Positions 27,358 through 36,446 of a stretch of 64,000 nt of DNA are shown here, in pieces. The notes beneath the pieces were generated by a model that searched no databases, was not told the origin of the DNA, and saw only the letters and a list, made by a program, of their open reading frames with translations. The stretch is from contig JADYZP010000042.1 in NCBI GenBank assembly GCA_020853025.1, positions 1-64,000 on the forward strand. Reading direction: 5' to 3'. The translations under genes were made by a program, and so were the position numbers. Position 1 is the first letter of the stretch. The number at the start of each line of letters is the position of its first letter. Origin of the DNA: Burkholderiales bacterium (GTDB taxonomy: Bacteria > Pseudomonadota > Gammaproteobacteria > Burkholderiales > Casimicrobiaceae).

Positions 27358-29216
27358 TCCGGCGCGTAGCGGCGGAACCAACGCTCCAGGATCAGGAGCG
27401 CCCACAGGCGACCGGCATGGTTGCGCCGCGCGCTCCGGTGCTCGGCCAGGAGCCGCGGGAGAGCGCCCGCGCGGAACAGCCCGCGGCGAGCGAGCCCGCC
27501 CGTACCCAGGTGCGCGTCGAGCTCGCCGTGCAGGCGGCCCGCCAGCCACTCGGTCAGCGGCATGACGAAACCCTGCTTGCCGCGATGGACGATCTCCGGT
27601 GGCAGATAGCGCTCCGCGACGCGCTTCAAGATGTGCTTGTGCGCAGACCCGCGAATCTTCTGCTCGGGCATCAGCCGCGCGCAGAACTCCACGAAGCGAT
27701 GGTCGAGGTAGGGCACGCGCGCCTCCAGCGAATGCGTCATCGTCGCGCGATCGACCTTGGTCAGCAAATCGTCGGGCAGCCAGAGCCGGGTGTCGACGTG
27801 CAGCAGGCGATCCAGGTAATGCGCCGAGTCGGCTTCGGAGTAGGCGCGTTCGGCGAGTGAGCCGACGTCCGGTGCGCCGCGCGTCGCGGCCAGGAACTCG
27901 GGCGTGAACAGCGCCGGATGCAGCAGCACGTCGAAGACGTTGGGGATCGTCCGGTAGCGGCGCGGCAGCGGCTCGCCAAGCGAGCGCAGCAGGCGATCCT
28001 TGCGCAACGCGGCCGGCAAGGACCTGGCAAGCGCCGGCAGCGGAGACGCCGGATGCGCGAGCCAGCGCAGCAGCCGTTCCTCGCGCATGCGCTTCCTGTA
28101 GTTCGAGTAGCCGCCGAAGACCTCGTCGGCGCCTTCGCCGGTGAGCACGACGGTGACGTCGTGCCGCGCGAAGCCGGAAAGCAGCATCGTCGGCAGCGCG
28201 GCCTGGTCGGCGAAGGGCTCGTCGAAGACATCGATCCAACGGTCGAAGGCATCGAGCACGTGGTCGGGCGACAGCATCAGCGCATGGTGGCGGCTGCCGA
28301 TATGCGCGGCGACACGCGCTGCTTCGCGGTGCTCGCTGACCGCGACGCCGCCCTCGAACCCGATGTTGAAGGTGTCTATCGGTGCGCCGGTCAGGTCGGT
28401 CATCAGCGCCGCGATGAGTCCGGAATCGATGCCGCCGCTGACGAAGGCCCCGAGCGGAACGTCGGCCACCAGCATGCCCTCGATCGAAGCGCGCAACTCG
28501 CGGTCGAGCGCATCCTCGGCCTCGCGGTCGGAGAGCGCCAGCTTGCTCCGGTAATCGGGCCGCCAGTACGGCCGGATGTCGAGCGTCACGCCGCGAAGCT
28601 TGAGCGTGTGCCCCGGCAACAGCTTGCGCACGCCTCGAAAAACCGAATGCGGCGCGGGAATGAACTGGCATTCGAGGTACAGGCGCAGTGCGCCGGCGTC
28701 GACCTCGGCGGCAACGCCCGGGTGCGCAAGCACGGCCTTCAATTCCGACCCGAACACGAAGGTCGACCCATCCCACGCGTAATGAAACGGCTTGACACCC
28801 AGATGATCGCGCGCGGCGAAGAGCGTTTGCGTCGCTGCGTCCCACAGCGCGAACGCGAACATGCCGCGCAGATGGGTCACGACGTCGTCACCCCACGCCG
28901 CCCAGCCGGCGAGGATGGTTTCGGTGTCGCCGGCGGTGCGAAACGTCCAGCCGCCGCGCGCGAGTTCGTCGCGCAACTGGCGGAAATTGTAGATTTCCCC
29001 GTTGAAGACCACCGCCACGCTGCCGTCGGGACTCGTCATCGGCTGCGCACCGCCGGCGATGTCGATGACCGACAATCGGCGATGGCCGAGGTGTGCACGT
29101 CCGCAGTCGAAGTAACCGTCGGCGTCGGGACCGCGATGCGCGAGTGAACGCGTCATCGCTGCCAGCACCTCCGGTGCGAGCGCGGTGTCGCTGACGTAGC
29201 CGGTGATGCCGCACAT
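27342..29216 (-). CDS. asnB: Asparagine synthetase B-like glutamine amidotransferase 2
   Basis: A second amidotransferase (624 aa), clearly different from the one at 24392. The N-terminus is MCGITGYVSD with Cys2; SLAHRGPDADGYF, VVFNGEIYNFRQLR and LGVKPFHYAW define the glutaminase domain. The synthetase domain has AFVSGGIDSGLIAAL near 258 and LTGEGADEVFGGYSNYR. It is closer to housekeeping AsnB than the paralogue in these motifs and could be either asparagine synthetase or a glycan amidotransferase. It is the first gene of the four-gene minus block; a 232-base divergent gap lies upstream. Confidence 0.88.
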   Translation of the reverse strand: MCGITGYVSDTALAPEVLAAMTRSLAHRGPDADGYFDCGRAHLGHRRLSVIDIAGGAQPMTSPDGSVAVVFNGEIYNFRQLRDELARGGWTFRTAGDTETILAGWAAWGDDVVTHLRGMFAFALWDAATQTLFAARDHLGVKPFHYAWDGSTFVFGSELKAVLAHPGVAAEVDAGALRLYLECQFIPAPHSVFRGVRKLLPGHTLKLRGVTLDIRPYWRPDYRSKLALSDREAEDALDRELRASIEGMLVADVPLGAFVSGGIDSGLIAALMTDLTGAPIDTFNIGFEGGVAVSEHREAARVAAHIGSRHHALMLSPDHVLDAFDRWIDVFDEPFADQAALPTMLLSGFARHDVTVVLTGEGADEVFGGYSNYRKRMREERLLRWLAHPASPLPALARSLPAALRKDRLLRSLGEPLPRRYRTIPNVFDVLLHPALFTPEFLAATRGAPDVGSLAERAYSEADSAHYLDRLLHVDTRLWLPDDLLTKVDRATMTHSLEARVPYLDHRFVEFCARLMPEQKIRGSAHKHILKRVAERYLPPEIVHRGKQGFVMPLTEWLAGRLHGELDAHLGTGGLARRGLFRAGALPRLLAEHRSARRNHAGRLWALLILERWFRRYAPEWSMA

Positions 29217-29338
29217 GGGGTCGGATTGCGACGGAGCCTTCGCGTCTCGCACGAAGCGAGCAGCGCGTGCACGGTATCGTCGTGCACGCGTCGATGGACG
29301 CGCGGCGCGAAGTCTACCCGAAAACGCGCAGCATCGGT

Positions 29339-29366
29339 TTGCGCAGTCGATGACGCAGGCTATACT
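29339..29366 (+). promoter_or_regulatory. Candidate sigma70 promoter for the GT9-like/ligase pair
   Basis: TTGCGC (29339-29344), a 16-base spacer and TATACT (29361-29366) form a plausible promoter. The start would be near 29373, about 75 bases before the ATG at 29449. The -35 is only half-matching, the -10 good. Confidence 0.45.
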
Positions 29367-29448
29367 CGGCGCTGCCATGCACGTCGTGGCGCAGCCCCCC
29401 GCAAACCGCCACCACTCCCGGCTCCCGCCGGCACGAACGCGACACCCG

Positions 29449-30456
29449 ATGAAATTGCGGACCCGCGGACGCTTCAACGTCAAGCGTTGGAGCAAAGCAA
29501 TCTCCGACCGCGTGTTCGGCTCGGAATTCGATCGCAAGCTGCGCCTGGCGCGGCGTGACTGCCGGCGCGATTTCGTGTTCGGCTGGAACCGGGGCCTTGG
29601 CGACGTCGCGCTGGGGCTCGTCCCCCTGTTCGCGCGCATCCGCACCAGAATTCCGGACAGCCGCATCGTGGTGTTCACCCGCGCCGACCTGGCCGATGCG
29701 TTCGCGCTGACCGACGTCGACGCATTGCACGTCGTTCCCGGCCTTGACCGCGGAGTCGCCATCGAGCCCGCTGCTGCCGCCGCCGCGCTGGGAATCGCGC
29801 TGCCGGAGTCGGCGATCGTGGTCGCCGACCCGGACCCCACCCGCTGGCTCGATGGACGCCGCCGCGAGCACCCGCCCGTATTGCGGTGGAATTCGCGGTG
29901 GAACACGTTGGCCGACCGTATGCTGCCGGACCTGGACTCCGACATCGGCATCGGCGCCCATGTGAACTCCGAGACGGCGCGCTACTACGGCTACGTGAAG
30001 GACTGGCCGGCCGCCGCCTGGCGCGAACTCTTCGCCCGCTTCCCCGCGTCCCGCCGCGTGCGTTGGCTGCTGTTCGGCAACACGGCGTCCTGCCTCTTTC
30101 CGCAGTCGAACGTCGTCGACCTGCGCGGCCGCACCGATTTGCGCGAGCTGCTGGCCGTGATTCGCACCCGGTGCCGGGTTCTGGTTGCGCCGGACAGCGG
30201 CGTATTGACCATGGCGTATTACCTCGCCGACGCTTTTCCGCTGGACGTCGTCTCGCTGTGGTCGGATCCGCGTCAGGGCATACTGAAACAAAGCTGCGCG
30301 TCGCCAAACCCGCGGCTTCGCCACACCCCGCTCGTGGGCCGTCACGACGACGTGCGCAATCTGTCGGTCACCGCGGTTGCCAGCGCCGTCGAGGCGGCGC
30401 TCGCCCGCAGTATCGCCACCGCCCGTACCGGCGATGAAGCCGAGCTCGCGTCCTGA
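29449..30456 (+). CDS. Heptosyltransferase-like (GT9-related) protein
   Basis: A 335-aa protein resembling the GT9 fold: FVFGWNRGLGDVALGLVPLFARIR near the N-terminus corresponds to the GDxxLxxP block, and LVAPDSGVLTMAYYLADAFPLDVVSLW to the C-terminal PDSG block. The typical HPG/HVG motif before it is replaced by KDWPAAAWRELF and the gene is otherwise divergent, so activity or donor may differ from ADP-heptose. Its 3' end overlaps the ligase gene by 23 bases. The ATG at 29449 is preferred; in-frame upstream codons precede any promoter-like sequence. Confidence 0.65.
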   Translation: MKLRTRGRFNVKRWSKAISDRVFGSEFDRKLRLARRDCRRDFVFGWNRGLGDVALGLVPLFARIRTRIPDSRIVVFTRADLADAFALTDVDALHVVPGLDRGVAIEPAAAAAALGIALPESAIVVADPDPTRWLDGRRREHPPVLRWNSRWNTLADRMLPDLDSDIGIGAHVNSETARYYGYVKDWPAAAWRELFARFPASRRVRWLLFGNTASCLFPQSNVVDLRGRTDLRELLAVIRTRCRVLVAPDSGVLTMAYYLADAFPLDVVSLWSDPRQGILKQSCASPNPRLRHTPLVGRHDDVRNLSVTAVASAVEAALARSIATARTGDEAELAS

Positions 30457-31783
30457 CCTCAGGTCAGCGCGCGGCGCCGTCGTGCGCGCGCGCATCTTCG
30501 CGCTGCTGCGCTTTTCGCTATTGTTCTGGGCCTGCGTCTATTTCGCGCTGGTCGTCATCAGCGGCCACACCTACCTGCGTTCGCTGGCATTCGCGCTTTC
30601 GGCGATTTTCGCGCTGTGGCTGATCCTCGGTGCGCTGTTTTCCGACGGTGAGCCGATACCGGTGCCCGATGCGTACCTTTGGGTGACGGTGCTCGCGTGG
30701 TCGCTGTGGTCGGCGGCAAGTCTTGCCTGGTCGATCCATCCTGCGCTTAGCCGGTCCGAACTCGGCACCGAAGTCGGCTGGGGGCTCGCCACCGCGACCA
30801 TTTTCTACGTCGCCGCTCGCTCGGCCACCGCGTTTCGGGCCGGGCTCGCGACGGCCGTCGGCGCCGGCGCCGTGCTGTCGGTCCTGGCCATCCACGGCGC
30901 GGTACTGACCGGAAGTGTGGACCCCGAACGCGCACTGACGCGCGCGCACGGCGGCGCCGGCGCGTTTTCGACGTACATCGTGCTGTTGATGCCGCTGTTG
31001 CCGCTGTTGCTGCAGAAGAGGCCGGTGGGATTTGGAATCAGCCGGTGGTCGATCGCGATCGTCGGCGCCGTCTTCGCGCTGCTTGGCGGCGCCGGGCGGG
31101 TGACCGAAAACCGGATGATCTGGATCGCACTCGCTGCCGGCGTGCTGCTGGCGGCGATGCTCGCTGCATGGCGTTGGCGTTCGCAGCTGCTGCGCGCGCC
31201 ACTGCGCTGGGGCGGCGTACTGCTCGCGTTGCTGATGCTGGCCGGCGCGCTTTTCGTCGACTCCGCGATCACGCGCAGCCGCACCGACTACACGCGTGAA
31301 ACTTCGGTGGCACAGGCGATCGCCACGGATCCGCGCTTTCTCCTCTGGCAGCGCAGTTTCGAACGCATCCGCGAACGGCCGTGGACCGGCTATGGTTTCG
31401 GCAAGTCGATCCTGCACGACGAGTTGCAGGGCGAAACCGGCAATCCGCTGCTCGCGCACGCGCACAACCTCTTTGTCAGCCAATGGCTGCAGACCGGCAT
31501 CGTGGGCGCAGCGGCGATGCTCGCAATGCTGCTTGCCTTGTGCATGCGCTACTGGACGTTCCTGCGGGCACCGGATGAAACACTCGCGGTGATCGGCCTC
31601 GCGGGCCTCGTCATGCTGCTTGTGTTTGTCGTCAAGAACCTGACCGACGATTTCATGATCCGCCCGACATCCAAGGAATTCTGGACGCTCAACGCGCTGC
31701 TGGTCGGGTACGGAATCCGGCGCGCGCTGGTTGCGGCCGTGGCTCCCGCGACGCCGGACCGCGCAGCCGTGAAAGGCGCCTAG
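30434..31783 (+). CDS. waaL: O-antigen ligase / Wzy-like membrane protein
   Basis: Polytopic inner-membrane protein (449 aa) with about ten or more hydrophobic segments and a large periplasmic loop. The Wzy_C/ligase signature lies in the C-terminal half: RPWTGYGFGKSI followed by HAHNLFVSQWLQTGIVG, with the conserved histidine of ligases. An arginine-rich loop (RSFERIRERP) precedes it. Sequence cannot cleanly separate WaaL from Wzy. Its location beside core glycosyltransferases and msbA favours ligase. It converges on the dehydratase gene. Confidence 0.75.
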   Translation: MKPSSRPDLRSARGAVVRARIFALLRFSLLFWACVYFALVVISGHTYLRSLAFALSAIFALWLILGALFSDGEPIPVPDAYLWVTVLAWSLWSAASLAWSIHPALSRSELGTEVGWGLATATIFYVAARSATAFRAGLATAVGAGAVLSVLAIHGAVLTGSVDPERALTRAHGGAGAFSTYIVLLMPLLPLLLQKRPVGFGISRWSIAIVGAVFALLGGAGRVTENRMIWIALAAGVLLAAMLAAWRWRSQLLRAPLRWGGVLLALLMLAGALFVDSAITRSRTDYTRETSVAQAIATDPRFLLWQRSFERIRERPWTGYGFGKSILHDELQGETGNPLLAHAHNLFVSQWLQTGIVGAAAMLAMLLALCMRYWTFLRAPDETLAVIGLAGLVMLLVFVVKNLTDDFMIRPTSKEFWTLNALLVGYGIRRALVAAVAPATPDRAAVKGA

Positions 31784-31810
31784 CTCCGGTGCCGCGACCC
31801 GCCCCTTCGC

Positions 31811-33712
31811 TTAGCGCCGCCGACCACGCAGCGGCAGAGGCTTGGACTCGTCGCGGCTGGCCGTCGGAATGAGCTTCACCGGCGCGCCTGCCGGCGGCGA
31901 ATACTCCGGAATCCACGCCTTCAGCCGCGCGCGCACTTCGGCGTCGTCGGCCGCGCGATCGCTTTCGCACCAGGTGACCATCTGACCGACGGCATCCTGG
32001 TTGGCGGCACGCGCCTGCGCGATGCGCAGCTTCGGGTGCGGCGTCGGCTTGGTCGCCTCTTCGGTGGTGAGCAGCTCCTCGTAGAGCTTTTCGCCCGGTC
32101 GCAGGCCGATGAAGACGATGGCGATCATCTCGGGATCGGCTCCGGACAGCTTGATCAGGTCCCGCGCCAGGTCGACGATACGCACCGGCTCGCCCATCTC
32201 GAGCACCAGGATCTCGCCGCCTCTTCCCTGCAGTCCGGCCTGCAGTAGCAACTGCGTTGCCTCCGACAGCGACATGAAGTAGCGCGTGATCTCCGGATGC
32301 GTGACCGTCACCGGTCCGCCGCGCGCGATCTGCTCGCGAAAGCGAGGGATCACGCTGCCGGCGCTGCCGAACACGTTGCCGAAACGAACCAGCACAAACT
32401 GCGTGCCGGAACCCTGCAGACTCTGGCAGACGATCTCGGCCAGCCGCTTGGTGGCGCCCATCACGTTGGTCGGATTGACCGCCTTGTCCGACGATACGAG
32501 CACGAACTTCTCGATGCGAGCTTCGGCGGCGGCGCGTGCGAGCACGTAGGTGCCCCAGGCGTTGTTGCGCACCGCTGCCCAGGCGTTGGTCTCCTCCATC
32601 AGCGGCACGTGCTTGTAGGCCCCCGCATGAAAGATGACGCTGGGCTTTTCGCGCGCGAGCACTTCCTCGACCAGAGCGGCATGCTTGACGTCGCCGACGA
32701 CCGCGACCAGCGACAACTGCGTGAAGTCGTCGACGAGTGCCGTCTGGATCTCGTACAGCGCTGCCTCCGAGATGTCGAAGAGGACGATGCGCGCGGGCCG
32801 GAAGCGGGCGATCTGCCGCGTGAGTTCGGCGCCGATGGAGCCGCCGGCGCCGGTCACCATCACCACGCGATTACCGAGCCATTCGGCCAGTCCCGCGCTG
32901 TCGAGCACGACGGGGTCCCGTCCGAGCAGGTCGTCGAGCTCGACGTTGCGGATGGTGGTCAGCGCGAGGCGGCCGCTGATCAGTTCGTCGTAGGACGGCA
33001 CGGTGAGCGCCTCGATGCCGCCACGCGCGCACAGTTCGGCGACGCGACGGCGCACGACATGATTCGCGGCAGGCAACGCGATGATGACCTTGCGCACGTC
33101 GTATTTCTCGCACCACGAGGCAAGCTCGTCGATCGGACCCAGCACGCTGACGTTGCGCACGAGACGGCCCCGCTTGTCCGAATCGTCGTCGAGCAGCCCG
33201 ACCACTCGCCATTGGCGACTGCGCGCCAGTTCCTTGACCAATCGCGCACCGGCCTCGCCGGCACCGATGATCAGCACCGGCTCGCCGAGCGCTTCGAGCG
33301 GGCTGTACAGCCGGTGTTCCTTCCACAGCCGATAGGCGAAGCGGCTGCCGGCCATCAGAAAGATGAGCACGATCGGATACAGGATCAGCACGCTGCGCGG
33401 CACCACCGCCTGCAGCTGCAGCATGACCAGCACCAGCGGAACGAGAATCGCACCCAGTCCGGCGGCAACAACGATTCTCTGCAGATCGACCATGCTCGCA
33501 AAGCGCCAGAGGCCGCGATAGAGGCCGAGTGCCATGAAGATCCCCGCCTGCAGCGGCAGGATCCAGGCAAGCGTGCGCCACAGGTCCTCGAGAAACGGTT
33601 CCGTCGGCTCGAGGTTGAAGCGCAGCCAGTACAGCGTGCCCCACGCGACGCCGGCGGCGCATACGTCGTGGAGAAAGGCGAGCAGCGAGCGCCCGTTGAA
33701 CAATGTCCGCAT
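31811..33712 (-). CDS. CapD/WbpM-type nucleoside-diphosphate sugar 4,6-dehydratase
   Basis: Membrane-bound UDP-sugar dehydratase (633 aa) making a 4-keto-6-deoxy precursor for bacillosamine-, QuiNAc- or FucNAc-type sugars. Four N-terminal membrane helices (within about 10-120) are followed by a first Rossmann-like domain (VLIIGAGEAGARLVKEL) and the catalytic SDR domain with VTGAGGSIGAELTRQI near 284. The active site shows SSDKAVNPTNVMGATKR, a Met-x3-Lys in place of Tyr-x3-Lys, as in WbpM/PglF. The ATG at 33712 overlaps the stop of the upstream transferase (TGATG); a TTG at 33739 is less likely. Confidence 0.9.
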   Translation of the reverse strand: MRTLFNGRSLLAFLHDVCAAGVAWGTLYWLRFNLEPTEPFLEDLWRTLAWILPLQAGIFMALGLYRGLWRFASMVDLQRIVVAAGLGAILVPLVLVMLQLQAVVPRSVLILYPIVLIFLMAGSRFAYRLWKEHRLYSPLEALGEPVLIIGAGEAGARLVKELARSRQWRVVGLLDDDSDKRGRLVRNVSVLGPIDELASWCEKYDVRKVIIALPAANHVVRRRVAELCARGGIEALTVPSYDELISGRLALTTIRNVELDDLLGRDPVVLDSAGLAEWLGNRVVMVTGAGGSIGAELTRQIARFRPARIVLFDISEAALYEIQTALVDDFTQLSLVAVVGDVKHAALVEEVLAREKPSVIFHAGAYKHVPLMEETNAWAAVRNNAWGTYVLARAAAEARIEKFVLVSSDKAVNPTNVMGATKRLAEIVCQSLQGSGTQFVLVRFGNVFGSAGSVIPRFREQIARGGPVTVTHPEITRYFMSLSEATQLLLQAGLQGRGGEILVLEMGEPVRIVDLARDLIKLSGADPEMIAIVFIGLRPGEKLYEELLTTEEATKPTPHPKLRIAQARAANQDAVGQMVTWCESDRAADDAEVRARLKAWIPEYSPPAGAPVKLIPTASRDESKPLPLRGRRR

Positions 33713-34704
33713 CACGTCCTTTGCGCGTGTCTGCGCCAATGATAATCAATTGCCGCGAACAGCAGCGCACAAATCGTGCACCACACGGCGAGCGCGGCTG
33801 CTCCCCATTCGGGCCGCGAGGAAGCACACAGCACCGCCGTTCCCGCGGTGCCGGTCGCGAGTGCGCCGAACACGGCGAGCGTGCCCATGTGCCCGGCGCC
33901 CATCCGATGCAGGCGCTGGTAGTAGTGCGACTTGTGTCCCTCCCAGAAGCGCTCGCCGGCGAGCGCCCGGCGGACGAGGGTCACCGTGGCGTCGGCAATG
34001 AAGGGAAGGAACACCAGCACGGGAAACCAGACGGCCCAGGCGCCGTCGACGACGCCGCCGACGCCGATCGCCGCGGCGAGAAAGCCCAGCGGCACGGCGC
34101 CCACGTCGCCCAGGAACATCCGCGCCGGCGGACGATTGACCGCGAGCACCGGCAGCGTGGCCGCCGCCAGCGCCAGCGGCATCGTTGCGGGCAATCCCTG
34201 CTGCAACAATGCCGCACCGTAGGCGGCAAAACCGATGACGGTCATCGCTGCGGCCAAGCCGTCGCTGCCGTCCATGAAGTTGTAGAGATTGAGCGACCAC
34301 ACGGCGACGAGCGCGACAAGCATGATCATCGCGGCGGACCCCGCGGCCGTTCCGGCGCCGCCGACTGCCATGGCGAGCCACAGCGCGGCGACGACGTGAA
34401 CGGCCAATCGCGGCGCGATCGCCACGCCGCGCATGTCGTCGGCAAGAGACACCACGAACAGCGCGAGCCACGGCGGTCCCCACACGGCGAGCGACGCCGA
34501 CGGCAGCGCCGGCGCCAGCAGCGCGGGCGGCAGGAAGCCGGCCCACAGCGCGATGCCGCCCACGCGGGGAACGAGCACCTCGTGAAGGGTGCGCGCATTG
34601 CGCCGGGCGAGCGGCAAGCGCGCCCGCCAACGAAGCAGCAGCGCCGTCGCCAGCGAAGCGAGCAGCGCCGCGACGCCCACGAAGACGGGTAGCGCCTCAT
34701 TCAT
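33712..34704 (-). CDS. WecA/WbpL-type undecaprenyl-phosphate sugar-1-phosphate transferase
   Basis: Polytopic initiating transferase (330 aa) that loads an N-acetyl-aminosugar phosphate onto undecaprenyl phosphate at the cytoplasmic face. Family motifs: SLADDMRG (catalytic aspartates), NLYNFMDGSDGLAA, MFLGDVGAVPLGF, and the histidine-bearing GHKSHYYQRLHRMG near the C-terminus. About ten hydrophobic helices. It is coupled to the dehydratase gene, which likely makes its UDP-sugar or a later one. The ATG at 34704 was chosen over 14 upstream in-frame codons lacking any hydrophobic start. Confidence 0.9.
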   Translation of the reverse strand: MNEALPVFVGVAALLASLATALLLRWRARLPLARRNARTLHEVLVPRVGGIALWAGFLPPALLAPALPSASLAVWGPPWLALFVVSLADDMRGVAIAPRLAVHVVAALWLAMAVGGAGTAAGSAAMIMLVALVAVWSLNLYNFMDGSDGLAAAMTVIGFAAYGAALLQQGLPATMPLALAAATLPVLAVNRPPARMFLGDVGAVPLGFLAAAIGVGGVVDGAWAVWFPVLVFLPFIADATVTLVRRALAGERFWEGHKSHYYQRLHRMGAGHMGTLAVFGALATGTAGTAVLCASSRPEWGAAALAVWCTICALLFAAIDYHWRRHAQRT

Positions 34705-35164
34705 CGCAAACCCGGGTTTCGTGCCACTGCCGCACCCGCGCCGCAAACGACCACAATCGGCGCCGAATCAGCACGCTGGGCGCGACTCCGCAACTTCCCG
34801 GATGGGGTCGGTTTGCCAGGAAATAGCACGAATTGTCCCGAGTGGGTCGGAAACGGCATTCGCTGATGAAGATTCAACTTATTTCTTTTGATTATCAATA
34901 GGTTGCAATTAATGCTTCAAGCAGCGGCCCGCTTGCAAGCGGCTTCGTGTCGAGCGCCGGGGCAGCGCTTGGCGCCGGCTCTTCTGTTGCTTCGGCACAA
35001 CAAGGGACGGCCATGCCGGACCCCATTCTGCCTTCGGCTTGCCAGTGCGGCGCACGGTTTGGCAAAATGGGACGCAACTTCTCGCAGAAGATTAGAGAAG
35101 GTTCCGATGGCAGGCGCAAAAGGCTTGAAACCTTGCCAATTTTATCCGTTAGAGGAGAGATTCC
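34705..35164. other. 460-base divergent region between the WecA-type gene and the porin
   Basis: No gene is supported here. The centre (about 34870-34920) is a sharply AT-rich island in GC-rich DNA and carries promoter-like sequences on both strands. The right-hand 250 bases probably form the porin leader; just before the porin ATG stands GAGGAG, a strong ribosome binding site. The left-hand part is unremarkable. Confidence 0.6.
34891..34920 (-). promoter_or_regulatory. Candidate promoter for the WecA-type/dehydratase operon
   Basis: On the minus strand TTGAAG (34920-34915), an 18-base spacer and GATAAT (34896-34891, five of six matches to TATAAT) form a good sigma70-like promoter in the AT-rich island. 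The leader to the ATG at 34704 would be about 180 bases. Confidence 0.5.
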
Positions 35165-36286
35165 ATGAACAAAAAGCTCGTCGCTGTCGCAGTAGCGGGT
35201 TTGCTTGCCGCCCCGCTGGCTGCGCAGGCGCAAACCGCGAACGTGACGTTGTACGGTCGCCTGAACCTCACGCTGGAAGCGGTCAACGGGCAGCAGACGC
35301 AGGTCGAAGCGCCCGTCGGATCAGCTCCCGTCAACCGTACCGTCTATCGCGTCAGCTCGAACTCGTCGCGTCTGGGCGTCAAGGGCAGCGAGTCGCTGGG
35401 CGGCGGCCTGTCGGCGATTTTCCAGATCGAATCCAGCATCAACGGCGACTCGGGCGGCGGCACGCTGGCCGGCCGCGATACCTTCGTCGGCCTGCAGGGC
35501 ACGTGGGGCACGTTCAAGATCGGTAACTACCTTGCCCCGTACGACGACATCCACCCGATCTTCGGCAACGTCCCGACGCTGCTGACGTCGGTCCTGTCGA
35601 CCGCGGCGCTGTGGGCGCAGGGCTCGCAGAGCAAGAACAACGGCGGCTTCGACGCGCGGCTGGGCAATTCGATCCGCTACGACTCGCCGAACATGAAGGG
35701 CTTCGTCGGCTCGCTGCAGGTCGCCGCAATGGACCAATCGAACAGCACGATAGCGCAGCAGCAGCGCCATGCCTACGTGCTGTCGACCGGCGCTTTCTAC
35801 CGGAACGGCCCGTTCCAGGGCGGCATCGCGTACGAAATGAACGAGAAGGTGCGCTGCCTGGAGTGCAACGACTGGGCGTTCTCGGCCGCGGCCAACTGGA
35901 ACTTCGGCGTGGTCAAGATCGGCGGCGTCTACGAGCGCCTCGACTACGACGTCACCGGCGGCAGCCTGACGCGCAACTTCTGGGGCATCAGCGCCACGGC
36001 GCCGATCGGCCCGGGCGAGATGTACGCGTTCTATGGCGATGCCGGCGACGGCAGCGGCCCGAAGGGAACGAGTGTCGGCCAGGTCAACCAAGGCGACAGC
36101 ACCGGTGCGGCGCAGTGGGAAATTACCTACACGTACGCGCTGTCGAAGCGCACGCTGGCCTACACCGGCTTCGTGCAGACGCGCAACGACAAGAACGCCG
36201 CGTACAACTTCAACATCAACCCGTACCAAGTGGTCAATGGCGCCAACGCCAACGGCTTCGTGGTCGGCCTGGTGCACTTCTTCTAG
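35165..36286 (+). CDS. Gram-negative trimeric porin, Burkholderia type
   Basis: Outer-membrane general porin (373 aa). Signal peptide [22 protein letters not shown] (cleavage after AQA, residue 22). The mature N-terminus [13 protein letters not shown], the segment [26 protein letters not shown] (part), [10 protein letters not shown] and GNYLAPYDD are typical of neutral porins of this order. It ends in phenylalanine (VHFF), the signal for Bam-mediated insertion. A strong ribosome binding site and a good terminator suggest a highly expressed single-gene unit. Confidence 0.95.
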   Translation: MNKKLVAVAVAGLLAAPLAAQAQTANVTLYGRLNLTLEAVNGQQTQVEAPVGSAPVNRTVYRVSSNSSRLGVKGSESLGGGLSAIFQIESSINGDSGGGTLAGRDTFVGLQGTWGTFKIGNYLAPYDDIHPIFGNVPTLLTSVLSTAALWAQGSQSKNNGGFDARLGNSIRYDSPNMKGFVGSLQVAAMDQSNSTIAQQQRHAYVLSTGAFYRNGPFQGGIAYEMNEKVRCLECNDWAFSAAANWNFGVVKIGGVYERLDYDVTGGSLTRNFWGISATAPIGPGEMYAFYGDAGDGSGPKGTSVGQVNQGDSTGAAQWEITYTYALSKRTLAYTGFVQTRNDKNAAYNFNINPYQVVNGANANGFVVGLVHFF

Positions 36287-36345
36287 GAGCTGGCCGGATA
36301 GAGGAACTCCTCTTTCGGATATCGCAACACGACCATTGCCAGATC

Positions 36346-36373
36346 ACGGGCGCCTTCGGGCGCCCGTTTTTTT
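36346..36373 (+). terminator. Rho-independent terminator after the porin
   Basis: Stem ACGGGCGCC (36346-36354) with GGCGCCCGT (36359-36367) around the tetraloop TTCG, followed by a run of seven T ending at 36373. It lies about 60 bases after the porin stop. Confidence 0.92.
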
Positions 36374-36430
36374 CGATCCCTGGTGTTTCGTCTCGTCGAT
36401 CGCGCCGCGCGACCATCCGTCGGCCGCGGC

Positions 36431-36439
36431 TGCTAATAT
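36431..36439 (+). promoter_or_regulatory. Extended -10 promoter element immediately before coq7
   Basis: TGC followed by TAATAT (36434-36439) forms an extended -10. The expected start, about seven bases downstream, coincides with the coq7 ATG at 36447. No Shine-Dalgarno sequence is present between them, so the transcript may be leaderless. No -35 is visible, which extended -10 promoters do not require. Confidence 0.45.
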
Positions 36440-36446
36440 CTTCGCC

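Noticed and set aside
34701..34898. 65-codon minus-strand ORF overlapping the WecA-type start
   Set aside because: Third-position GC is low for this genome, it begins at a TTG inside the predicted promoter, and the product has no feature; treated as leader.
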